Assembly (NCBI GenBank): GCA_019312705.1
Contig: JAFDCW010000229.1
Span: 1 to 6,967 of the forward strand
Source of the DNA: Deltaproteobacteria bacterium
Lineage (GTDB): Bacteria; Myxococcota; Polyangia; Polyangiales; B10-G4
DNA length: 6,967 bases
Direction of reading: 5' to 3'
Under the pieces are notes generated by a model, which did not search any database, had not been told where the DNA came from, and saw nothing but the letters and a program-made list of their open reading frames with translations. Each line of letters begins with the position of its first letter. The first letter of the stretch is position 1. Both the position numbers and the translations under genes were made by a program. This document shows positions 1 to 6,967 of the stretch, in pieces.

Positions 1-1148
1 ATCCCGGTTCCCTGCGCGTTCATTACGAAGGCTTCGTCAATTCGGGGAGGGTGCTGCTGACGGGGCATTCGCATCAGGGGTGGCCGGATGTGGCTCGGGA
101 GGGGGTAATCGCGGCCTGGGAGGACGCGGCGGCTCACGTGGATGACAAGTGGGGGGCGGCCTTCGCCCAGGCCGACGCCCTGCGCCAGGGCGTTGCGGAC
201 CGGATCGGGGGGGCGGCCAACGATGTGGCCCTCGGCGCGAATTCCCACGAGTTGGTGACGCGCTTTCTTTCGGCCCTCGACCTCAAGAAGCGCCCCCGAT
301 TGGTGACGACGTCGGGGGAGTTTCACAGCATGGACCGCCAGCTCCGGCGCCTCGCCGAGGAACGTGTCGAGGTGGTCTTCGTCGATGCTCTGCCGGTTTC
401 GACCCTCGCCGAGCGACTGGCCGCGGCGGTCGATGAAAAGACCGCGGCGGTCCTCGCCTCGACCGTGCTCTTCGAGACGTCTACTCGGGTGCCGCACCTT
501 GCGGCGGTGACCGCGGCGGCGTACCGCGCCGGCGCTCAGGTCCTCTTCGACGGTTACCACGCGTTCAATGTCGTGCCCGAGGCCCTCGCGGACTTTGGCC
601 CCGAGCCGTTTTTCTATGTCGCCGGCGGCTACAAGTACGCCCAATGGGGCGAAGGGTGCTGCTTCCTCAGAGTTCCCCCGGGTACCGAGCTCCGCCCGGT
701 CTTCACCGGGTGGTTCAGCGACTTCGAGCACCTCGAAGGTCCCCGGAGCGCCACCATTGGGTATGGCTCCCGGGGCGCCGACCGCTTCGCCGGGGCCACC
801 TACGACCCGACGAGCCACTACCGCGGCGCCCGGGTATGCCGCTTCTTCGACGAGCACGGCCTCGATGTGGCCCGCCTGCGGCACCTTTCGTTGCGGCAAA
901 CGGGGCGCATTCTTCGGGGCCTCGACCGCTACGACGTCCTGACACCCCGTGAAGACGCGGGGCGAGGCGGCTTCGTATCGCTCCGCGTCGCCCGTGCCGG
1001 CGCCGTGGTCAGCGCTCTCCGCGACGACGGCATCTACTGCGATGCCCGGGGCGACGTATTGCGCTTCGGGCCAGCGCCCTACGTCACTGACGATGAAATC
1101 GACCGTGCCCTGGACGCGTTTCGGCGGAACGCACCTCCGGCACTGTGA
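1..1148 (+). CDS. Kynureninase-like PLP-dependent enzyme (class-V aminotransferase fold), 5' partial
   Basis: This is a PLP-dependent enzyme of the fold-type I, class-V aminotransferase group, probably cytoplasmic. Kynureninases in this group cleave kynurenine or 3-hydroxykynurenine to anthranilates plus alanine. The frame is open from base 3, and its first residues (LRVHYEGFVNSGR) read as protein continuous with the TGHSHQGWPD motif. I therefore think the gene begins before the window and the GTG at 51 is internal; a GGGGAGG stands only about one base before that GTG, too close for a normal ribosome site. Seen: a DGYH motif at 549-560, where Asp should bind the pyridine nitrogen (the DxxH pattern of kynureninases); GGYKY at 624-638, with the Schiff-base Lys at 633-635 preceded by Tyr as in kynureninase; a GWF motif near 708-716; and a C-terminal DARGDVLRFGPAPY segment. 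About 381 codons are visible, near the usual 400-420. The gene converges on purL with a 52-base gap. Fold and cofactor are well supported; the exact substrate is not, so no symbol is given. Confidence 0.85.
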   Translation, partial: PGSLRVHYEGFVNSGRVLLTGHSHQGWPDVAREGVIAAWEDAAAHVDDKWGAAFAQADALRQGVADRIGGAANDVALGANSHELVTRFLSALDLKKRPRLVTTSGEFHSMDRQLRRLAEERVEVVFVDALPVSTLAERLAAAVDEKTAAVLASTVLFETSTRVPHLAAVTAAAYRAGAQVLFDGYHAFNVVPEALADFGPEPFFYVAGGYKYAQWGEGCCFLRVPPGTELRPVFTGWFSDFEHLEGPRSATIGYGSRGADRFAGATYDPTSHYRGARVCRFFDEHGLDVARLRHLSLRQTGRILRGLDRYDVLTPREDAGRGGFVSLRVARAGAVVSALRDDGIYCDARGDVLRFGPAPYVTDDEIDRALDAFRRNAPPAL

Positions 1149-1161
1149 TTCGAGCACCGAG

Positions 1162-1200
1162 GCTCGGGGCGCTACCTACTTCCCACGTTGAGACCCGAGC
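1162..1200. terminator. Possible stem-loop between convergent genes
   Basis: The 52-base gap between the kynureninase-like gene and purL contains GCTCGGG (1162-1168) and its exact complement CCCGAGC (1194-1200), separated by 25 bases. An alternative small hairpin pairs CGAGC (1151-1155) with GCTCG (1162-1166). The position between two converging stop codons fits a shared terminator. Neither strand has a T-run after the stem and the main loop is long, so it is not a classic intrinsic terminator. It may be a weak terminator or chance pairing in GC-rich DNA. Confidence 0.25.
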
Positions 1201-4200
1201 TCACCCCACCCAGGTCCGAGCGTTCTGGAAAAGGCGCAGCCATGGGCCGTCTTCGCCCCACGTCGGCGGATGCCAGCTGTGTTGCGCCGTCCGAAAGACA
1301 CGCTCCGGGTGCGGCATCATGATGGTTACGCGGCCATCCTGGCTGCTGAGACACGTGATGCCCTCGGGGGAGCCGTTGGGGTTTTCCGGGTAGCGGTCTG
1401 TGACGCGACCGTGGTGGTCGACGTAGCGGGCTCCGACCAGGCCGGCGGCGTCGACGGCGGCGATGCCGTCGGGGCCAAACTCCGCGCGTCCCTCGCCGTG
1501 GGCGACGGCCACCGGCAAGCGGCTGCCGCCCATGCCTCGGAGCAGCACCGATGAGCTCTCGTGAATCTCGACCAGAGAGAACCTCGCCTCGAACCGCTCG
1601 GACCGGTTTTCTACGAAGTGTGGCCAGAGCTCGGCACCGGGGATGAGCTCCTTCAGGTTCGAGAGCATCTGGCATCCGTTGCATACGCCGAGGGAGAAGG
1701 TGTCCTCCCGCTCGAAGTATGCCGTGAAGGCGTCCCGTGCTCTTCCATTCATCAAGATGGACTTGGCCCAGCCCTCACCCGCGCCGAGCACGTCGCCGTA
1801 GGAGAACCCGCCGCATGCGGCCAACCCGCGGAAAGTGCCGAGGCCCACCCGACCCGCGAGCACGTCGCTCATGTGCACGTCGACGGCCTCGAAGCCCGCG
1901 CGCCCGAAGGCTGCCGCCATCTCGAGCTGACCGTTGACGCCCTGCTCACGAAGGATCGCAACGCGCGGGCGCGCCTTGCCCACGAAGGGAGCCCCGAGGT
2001 CGTCGTTCATGTCGAAGCTCACCGACACGGCCATGGGCGGATAGTCTTCGTCTTGGCGCGTCGCGTGCTCTTCGTCGGCGCAAGTCGGGTCGTCCCGGAG
2101 CGTCTGCATGCGATGGGTCGTTGCGGACCACAGACCGCGGAGCACGCCGCGGCGCTCCGAAAATACGACTTCGCCGCCGGCGACGATGCGCATCGTGCTG
2201 TCAGCCGTGGGAGCACCGATGTTGGCCGAGCAGTCCCCGAGACCGTGGCGTTTCAATACGTCGACGACCTCGTCGACGTCCTCGGCGAGCACCTGCACCA
2301 CGCATCCGAGCTCTTCGCTGAAGAGCTTGGCGATGGGCGCGCTCTGCCCAGCGATCGCGTCGAGATCGATGGAGATTCCCACGCCCCCAGCGAAGACCAT
2401 TTCGACGAGGGTGGCAAAGAGCCCGCCGTCGGAGCGGTCGTGATAGGCGAGTAGCTTGCTGCGCGACGAGAGCTCTTGAATCGCGGCGAAGAAGTTCGCC
2501 AGGTCCCGAGGGTCGTCGAGGTCAGCTGGTTCGTTGCCCATGGTCCCGTAGACCTGAGCTAGGGCCGAGCCTCCGAGACGGTGCTTGCCACGACCGAGGT
2601 CGACCACGATGAGCCGAGTCGGACCGACATCCGAGCGAAGCTCGGGCGTGAGCGTCCTCCGCACGTCCGTGACTGGCGCAAACCCCGTCGCGATGAGCGA
2701 GAGCGGCGCCGTCACGCTGCGCGTCTGCCCGTCTTCTTCCCAGACGGAGCGCATGCTCATCGAGTCCTTGCCCACGGGCACTGCGATGCCGAGGGCCGGG
2801 CAGAGTTCCATGCCGACTGTTTGCACGGCGTCGTAGAGTCGGGCGTCTTCCCCCGGGTGACCGGAGGCCGCCATCCAGTTTGCCGAGAGCCGGACGAGGG
2901 AGAGCCTCTCGATGGGGGCAGAGGCCAGGTTCGTGATGGCCTCGCCGACCGCGAGGCGCACCGAGGCTCGGGCGTCGAGGAGCGCGACCGGAGCTCGCTC
3001 GCCCATCGCCATCGCTTCGCCGACGAAGGTGTCGAAGGAGGCGGTGGTCACGGCCGCGTCGGCGACCGGGACCTGGTAGGGACCGACCATCTGGTCGCGG
3101 GCGACGAGGCCCGTGATCGTCCGGTCTCCGATGGTGATCAAGAACGTCTTGTCCGCCACGGTCGGCAAACGCAGGACTCGGCGCGCGGCCTCGTCGAGGT
3201 CGACGGCCCCGGCGTCGAAGGCCGCCGGCGTGAAGTCGCCCCGAGTCACGTGCTTCTCGGTGCGCGGCGGCTTGCCGAAGAGCACGTCGAGGGGCAGGTC
3301 GATGGGCATGTTGCCGAAATGGCGGTCGCTGACTCGGAGCACACCGTCGTCCGTGGCCGTCCCGACGACCACGAAGGGGCAACGCTCTCGTTCGCAGATT
3401 GCCTCGAACTCCGCGAGTTGCTCTTTGGCGATGCCGAGCACGTAGCGTTCCTGGCTCTCGTTGCACCACAGTTCGAGGGGAGCCATTCCCGGTTCGTCGC
3501 TCGGGACCTCCCGCAGTTCGAAGCGCGCGCCGCGGTCACTGTCGTGCATCAACTCAGGTAGTGCGTTCGATAGACCGCCGGCTCCGACGTCGTGGATCGA
3601 CACGATGGGGCTCTTCGTTCCCATCGCGATGCAGCGGTCGATGACCTCCTGGCAGCGGCGTTCCATCTCGGGGTTGCCGCGCTGTACCGAGGCGAAGTCG
3701 AGGTCCGCCCGGCTTGCGCCCTGCGCCATCGACGACGCCGCCCCACCACCAAGACCGATGAGCATCGCGGGTCCCCCGAGAACCACGACCGGTGCGCCGG
3801 CCGCGATGATGCCCTTGTCGACGTGCTCTGGGCGCACGTTGCCCATGCCTCCCGCGATCATGATCGGCTTGTGGTAGCCCCGGACCTCGTCACCGCCTGG
3901 CCCCGGCACCTTCTCGGTGAACGTGCGGAAGTACCCCGCGAGATTCGGTCGCCCGAACTCGTTATTGAAGGCGGCGCCCCCGAGGGGACCCTCGAGCATG
4001 ATGTCGAGGGCCGAGGCGATGCGCTCCGGCTTACCGAAGTCCTTCTCCCAAGGCTGACGGTCGCCGGGGATGTCGAGGTTCGACACGCTGAACCCGGTCA
4101 GCCCGGCCTTCGGTTTCCCTCCGCGCCCGGTGGCCCCCTCGTCGCGGATCTCCCCGCCGGAGCCCGTGGCGGCGCCCGCAAAAGGGGAAATCGCCGTGGG

Positions 4201-5100
4201 GTGGTTGTGGGTCTCCACCTTCATGAGGATGTGTACGTCCTCCTCGTGAGCTCCGTAGACCCCCGTCTCTGGGTCTGGGAAGAAGCGCCCAGCCCTCGAC
4301 CCGGCGATGACCGCTGAGTTGTCCGAATATGCGCTCAAGACACCGTCCGGGGACCTGGCCGTCGTATTTCTGATCATCGCGAAGAGCGAGCGCTCCTGAG
4401 CTTGCCCGTCGATGGCGAAGCTCGCGTTGAAGATCTTGTGCCGACAGTGCTCCGAGTTCGCCTGGGCGAACATCATGAGCTCGATGTCGTTCGGGTTTCG
4501 GCCGAGCTTCTGAAATGCGTCGACGAGATACGCGATTTCGTCGGCCGCGAGGGCGAGGCCGAGGGCCTGGTTCGCGGCCTCGATCGCGGCCCCCCCCTCG
4601 CCGAGCACGTCGATGGATGACATCGGCTGGGGCTCGGCAGTCGTGAAGAGCGTCCAGGCGTCCTCGAGGCTATCGAGTACGAGCTGGGTCATGCGATCGT
4701 GCAGAACCGCGTCGACGGCTGTCATCGACGAGACCGTGCCCGTCACGTAGTAGGCAACGCCGCGCTCGAGGCGGCGAACCTCCGAGAGCCCACAGAGATG
4801 AGCGATGTCGGTTGCCTTCGATGACCAGGGCGAAATCGTCCCAAAGCGCGGGGCGACCAACCGCAACGTCCCGACCGGCTCGTGGGGCTCTCGCGCGGGG
4901 CCATAGGTGAGCAGGTGCTCGAGCAGTGGGAGTTGCTCAGGTGTCAGGTCCTGCGCCAAGTCCGCGAAGTGCACGAACTCTGCGTAGAGCCCGGTGACTT
5001 CGGGCTCGAGGGCACGCAGCTTGGCGAGCATGGCCTCGGTGCGCGCGGCCGTGAGCGCCGGGGCCCCACGATGCATGCGGTGTTTCGTCGAAGTGCGCAT
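1201..5100 (-). CDS. purL: Phosphoribosylformylglycinamidine synthase, large single-chain type (FGAM synthase, EC 6.3.5.3)
   Basis: PurL performs the fourth step of de novo purine synthesis in the cytoplasm: FGAR + glutamine + ATP to FGAM + glutamate + ADP + phosphate. At 1299 residues it is the single-chain type of gamma-proteobacteria (about 1295 in E. coli), not the small PurL/PurQ/PurS complex. I recognise it end to end. Order: a PurS-like N-terminal domain (about 1-150, with [11 protein letters not shown] and [16 protein letters not shown]); a linker (about 175-225, [20 protein letters not shown]); a first synthetase half ([12 protein letters not shown] 295-306, [15 protein letters not shown] 371-385, [12 protein letters not shown] 501-512); a second half ([15 protein letters not shown] 667-681, VGKDSMSM 776-783, YHDRSDGGL 886-894); and a glutaminase domain (about 1043-1299). 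The glutaminase triad appears to be Cys1140 (LGVCNGCQM), His1264 and Glu1266 (MMPHPERVF). No key motif is missing and there is no frameshift. The ATG at 5100 is chosen. An in-frame ATG at 5076 (residue 9) is a real alternative, because the conserved RGAPAL lies only a few residues on and neither start has a clear Shine-Dalgarno. The upstream same-strand neighbour is the PLD lipoprotein, 91 bases away. Confidence 0.98.
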   Translation of the reverse strand: MRTSTKHRMHRGAPALTAARTEAMLAKLRALEPEVTGLYAEFVHFADLAQDLTPEQLPLLEHLLTYGPAREPHEPVGTLRLVAPRFGTISPWSSKATDIAHLCGLSEVRRLERGVAYYVTGTVSSMTAVDAVLHDRMTQLVLDSLEDAWTLFTTAEPQPMSSIDVLGEGGAAIEAANQALGLALAADEIAYLVDAFQKLGRNPNDIELMMFAQANSEHCRHKIFNASFAIDGQAQERSLFAMIRNTTARSPDGVLSAYSDNSAVIAGSRAGRFFPDPETGVYGAHEEDVHILMKVETHNHPTAISPFAGAATGSGGEIRDEGATGRGGKPKAGLTGFSVSNLDIPGDRQPWEKDFGKPERIASALDIMLEGPLGGAAFNNEFGRPNLAGYFRTFTEKVPGPGGDEVRGYHKPIMIAGGMGNVRPEHVDKGIIAAGAPVVVLGGPAMLIGLGGGAASSMAQGASRADLDFASVQRGNPEMERRCQEVIDRCIAMGTKSPIVSIHDVGAGGLSNALPELMHDSDRGARFELREVPSDEPGMAPLELWCNESQERYVLGIAKEQLAEFEAICERERCPFVVVGTATDDGVLRVSDRHFGNMPIDLPLDVLFGKPPRTEKHVTRGDFTPAAFDAGAVDLDEAARRVLRLPTVADKTFLITIGDRTITGLVARDQMVGPYQVPVADAAVTTASFDTFVGEAMAMGERAPVALLDARASVRLAVGEAITNLASAPIERLSLVRLSANWMAASGHPGEDARLYDAVQTVGMELCPALGIAVPVGKDSMSMRSVWEEDGQTRSVTAPLSLIATGFAPVTDVRRTLTPELRSDVGPTRLIVVDLGRGKHRLGGSALAQVYGTMGNEPADLDDPRDLANFFAAIQELSSRSKLLAYHDRSDGGLFATLVEMVFAGGVGISIDLDAIAGQSAPIAKLFSEELGCVVQVLAEDVDEVVDVLKRHGLGDCSANIGAPTADSTMRIVAGGEVVFSERRGVLRGLWSATTHRMQTLRDDPTCADEEHATRQDEDYPPMAVSVSFDMNDDLGAPFVGKARPRVAILREQGVNGQLEMAAAFGRAGFEAVDVHMSDVLAGRVGLGTFRGLAACGGFSYGDVLGAGEGWAKSILMNGRARDAFTAYFEREDTFSLGVCNGCQMLSNLKELIPGAELWPHFVENRSERFEARFSLVEIHESSSVLLRGMGGSRLPVAVAHGEGRAEFGPDGIAAVDAAGLVGARYVDHHGRVTDRYPENPNGSPEGITCLSSQDGRVTIMMPHPERVFRTAQHSWHPPTWGEDGPWLRLFQNARTWVG

Positions 5101-5117
5101 GGCCGCAGCTTGCCCGT

Positions 5118-5156
5118 GGATTGCAAATCATTCCAATGGATAGGTTCACAATACGG
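5118..5156 (-). promoter_or_regulatory. AT-rich purL upstream region with imperfect palindrome (candidate promoter/operator)
   Basis: Within the 91-base gap between the PLD gene and purL, bases 5120-5154 are only about one-third G+C, against clearly GC-rich DNA everywhere else in the window. The patch contains an 18-base imperfect palindrome at 5120-5137, ATTGCAAATCATTCCAAT (pattern ATTGnAA-N4-TTnCAAT; 12 of 18 positions symmetric), 20 bases upstream of the purL ATG. On the - strand a TTGTGA hexamer lies before it and could be a -35-like element, but I see no convincing -10 at standard spacing. It does not match the E. coli PurR box. The location suggests the purL promoter and perhaps a repressor site; the regulator is unknown. 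Confidence 0.35.
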
Positions 5157-5191
5157 CGCGCACCGCCATCGGCCCATGAGAGCCGCGTCGT

Positions 5192-6946
5192 TCAGGGAAC
5201 CGAGGGGGCAGGTCCGGCCCCGTCGCAGTCCGGGTCTCGTTCGTCCGTGAGGCCGTCACCGTCGTTGTCGACGAGGTCCGTACAGAGGCAATCCCTCGGC
5301 GAGCGCTCTTCGGCGCCGAGATCCTGGAGCAGCTCGATCTCCCGGTCGATGTAGGCGGCGAAGACACCGGCGACCTCGTCGCCGCGGATGACGAGGGAGT
5401 TCTCGTTGTTCTTGGCGCTGCCGCTGGCCGAGAGGTTCATCGAACCGGTGAAGAGGGTGTCGTCGATGACCACGGTCTTGTTGTGGTTGCGGACAAGTGG
5501 GCTCCGGCCGCCCCAGTTGCTGATCCAGGTTTCGACCCCGGCGGCGCAGAGGTAGTCGTCGCGCGAGTACTTGCTGCTCGATTTCACGTAGTCCCAGACA
5601 GTGCGGACGGTGACGCCCCGCTCTTGGGCGCGGATGAGACCGAGGGCTAAACACGAGTCGGTCGCCGAATACATCGACATCGAGATGCGGTCCCGGGCCT
5701 CTCCGAGCAGGCCCCACCCGTCCGCGCCGACGGCGCAGTAGTCGCAGGCGTAGCGGCTACCACTGATTCGGCATACGCAGCTGGCGTCGTCGGCGGCGCA
5801 GGCCGGGTCGGGCGCGGGCCGGTACACGGTCTCGGCCGCGCCCCGGAGCGCGCGCATCGCGTCGTCGTTCGGCGAAAAGAGGGCCTCGATGGTATCGCCA
5901 CCGGGCAGGCCGAAAACGCCGTCGAGGCTTTGGTTTTCAGTGCATGCGGGCGAACACTCATCGCACTGGGTGCGCTCTTCGAGGCGCCCCGTCGCGCAGT
6001 GCCGGATGAACTGGCCGAGCTCCCCCTGGTAGCTTTCGATGAGCTGCGGCACGCCGCGGACGATGACGACGTTGTTGTGGTTCTTTTCGAAGCCGGCGGT
6101 CGTGAAGTTCGTCGACCCGGTCAGGAGCACGGCGTCGTCGGTCCCCGGGTCGGCCACTATGAACTTGTGGTGCATGAGGCCATAGCTGCGCACGGCTTCG
6201 ATCTTCACGCCGCAATGCGCGAGGCCGGCCTCGGCGCCGAAGAGCGAGGCGTAGTAGCCCCGGGAGTTCGTCGGGTCCTCGGAGGTCTCGTCGGTGAAGA
6301 CGGTGACGTCGATGCCGTCTTCGGCGGCGTTGCAGAGGGCGTCGAGAATGGTCGGGTCGTTGAGGCCGTAGATCGCAACATCGAGGGACGCGTGGGCACC
6401 CTGGATCACATCGAAGACCGCGCTCCGGAGGTCTCCGGCGGGGTCGTCGCAGTCGGCGCAGTCCGGAGAGTTGAAGACCACCTCGACCCCCGCGTCCGGG
6501 GACGCCTCGGTCAGGACTTCGAGGGTGCCGTAGGCGCGAACGTCGCCCCAGTTGAGGACCGTCAGCGCGTAGTCTTGGCCACCGGCCGCCGGGTCCCCCG
6601 CCACGGTTACGTAGGGTGAACGGCCCCTCCAGCTCCGGCGCCGCGACCCTTCACCCTCGGCGACCAGCTGGAGGCGCTCCCAGCTGAGGTCGCGGTCCTG
6701 GTGGGTCCGGACCCTGAGGCGCCCCCAGGTCCGGAACGTCAGCTGCATCTCGCCGGGCACTCCGCCGACCGAGGGGCCAACCTCGAAAGGCACCTCGACC
6801 ACCACCGGGGCGTCGGCTTTGCCCGTCGCCGGGAAGTCTCCCAGGTCCATTGGGTCCAGGGGCATCTCACGGCCCCCTGCGACGCAGCCCAGGGCCGACG
6901 CGCAGAGGAGGACTCCGAATAGCCAAGATGGGGGATACCGCAGCAC
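5192..6946 (-). CDS. Phospholipase D-like lipoprotein with two HKD motifs
   Basis: This is a predicted exported, lipid-anchored protein of the phospholipase D superfamily (584 residues). Such enzymes cleave phosphodiester bonds in phospholipids or nucleic acids through a covalent phospho-His intermediate; the substrate here cannot be read from sequence. Seen: a signal peptide with a lipobox ending SALGC (Cys21 lipidated); a linker with GKADAP (42-47); a beta-rich N-terminal region (about 48-146) I do not recognise; a first PLD lobe (about 154-310) with H259/K261/D266 (HHKFIVAD) and GSTN 277-280; a cysteine-rich insert (about 317-404); a second lobe (about 410-545) with H488/K490/D495 (HNKTVVID) and GSMN 501-504; and a C-terminal DNDGDGLTDERD loop (560-571) between cysteines. 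Both active-site halves are intact. Eighteen cysteines follow Cys21, which fits disulfides outside the cytoplasm. The start is GTG at 6946: an in-frame TAG lies 9 bases before it (6953-6955), and later starts would lose the signal. No Shine-Dalgarno is evident. The gene ends 91 bases before purL on the same strand. Confidence 0.9.
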   Translation of the reverse strand: MLRYPPSWLFGVLLCASALGCVAGGREMPLDPMDLGDFPATGKADAPVVVEVPFEVGPSVGGVPGEMQLTFRTWGRLRVRTHQDRDLSWERLQLVAEGEGSRRRSWRGRSPYVTVAGDPAAGGQDYALTVLNWGDVRAYGTLEVLTEASPDAGVEVVFNSPDCADCDDPAGDLRSAVFDVIQGAHASLDVAIYGLNDPTILDALCNAAEDGIDVTVFTDETSEDPTNSRGYYASLFGAEAGLAHCGVKIEAVRSYGLMHHKFIVADPGTDDAVLLTGSTNFTTAGFEKNHNNVVIVRGVPQLIESYQGELGQFIRHCATGRLEERTQCDECSPACTENQSLDGVFGLPGGDTIEALFSPNDDAMRALRGAAETVYRPAPDPACAADDASCVCRISGSRYACDYCAVGADGWGLLGEARDRISMSMYSATDSCLALGLIRAQERGVTVRTVWDYVKSSSKYSRDDYLCAAGVETWISNWGGRSPLVRNHNKTVVIDDTLFTGSMNLSASGSAKNNENSLVIRGDEVAGVFAAYIDREIELLQDLGAEERSPRDCLCTDLVDNDGDGLTDERDPDCDGAGPAPSVP

Positions 6947-6967
6947 GGAGGGCTACTGACGCAACCT

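Noticed and set aside
51..53. GTG as the true start of the kynureninase-like gene
   Set aside because: The frame stays open to the left edge with protein-like residues that join the conserved HSHQGWPD region, and the purine-rich stretch before the GTG is too close to serve as a ribosome site.
421..520. Repeated CCGCGGCGGT-type strings in the kynureninase-like gene
   Set aside because: They encode Ala/Val-rich helices with GC-rich codons; not a separate repeat.
1154..2972. 15-base match GCACCGAGGCTCGGG at 1154-1168 and 2958-2972
   Set aside because: One copy is ordinary purL coding sequence and the other is intergenic. A single short GC-rich match in 7 kb is weak evidence for a repeat element.
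2522..3469. Arg/Pro-rich 315-codon - strand frame inside purL
   Set aside because: It is a shifted-frame shadow within an intact PurL reading frame; its Arg/Pro/Gly-rich composition is typical of out-of-frame GC-rich DNA.
1561..4317. Three long + strand open frames (1561-2454, 2581-3561, 3592-4317) opposite purL
   Set aside because: All lie in the frame that is codon-aligned antisense to purL. There, stops arise only from TTA, CTA or TCA codons, which are rare in GC-rich coding DNA. Their translations are low-complexity and resemble no family.
5930..6619. Open frame of 229 codons on the + strand opposite the PLD gene
   Set aside because: Same codon-aligned antisense effect; the PLD protein on the other strand has clear motifs from end to end.
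5192..6946. PLD gene plus purL as a defence or toxin module
   Set aside because: The PLD protein has a lipoprotein signal and no partner gene such as an immunity, helicase or nuclease-associated protein, and purL is a complete housekeeping gene.

Overview
The window is GC-rich chromosomal DNA holding three genes with almost no spare sequence. The GC-rich codon use, an outer-membrane-type lipoprotein signal, and a secreted protein ending in an Asp-rich DNDGDG loop between cysteines suggest a myxobacterium-like (Myxococcota / former Deltaproteobacteria) or similar Gram-negative genome. That placement is an inference from style, not from a marker gene.

Layout. (1) At the left edge, on the + strand and cut off at its 5' end by the window border, is a PLP-dependent enzyme of the class-V aminotransferase fold that looks like a kynureninase relative. 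(2) A 52-base convergent gap with a possible stem-loop separates it from (3) a complete large-type purL on the - strand. It encodes a 1299-residue FGAM synthase with both the synthetase and the glutaminase parts in one chain and every key motif I looked for intact. (4) A 91-base gap upstream of purL contains the only markedly AT-rich patch in the window. It includes an imperfect palindrome and is the best candidate for the purL control region. (5) The right end, also on the - strand, is a complete lipoprotein with two phospholipase D-type HKD motifs, a cysteine-rich insert between them and a calcium-loop-like tail.

The three genes do not form an obvious pathway. PurL is cytoplasmic purine biosynthesis, the PLD protein is exported and lipid-anchored, and the kynureninase-like enzyme would act in cytoplasmic amino-acid or tryptophan-derivative metabolism. 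The PLD gene and purL share a strand and could be co-transcribed, but the AT-rich gap argues for a separate purL promoter.

I see no RNA genes, mobile elements, CRISPR arrays or phage genes. No stretch over 300 bases lacks a gene. I did not find convincing evidence of a new multi-gene system. The most distinctive item is the PLD-type lipoprotein, whose substrate is unknown.
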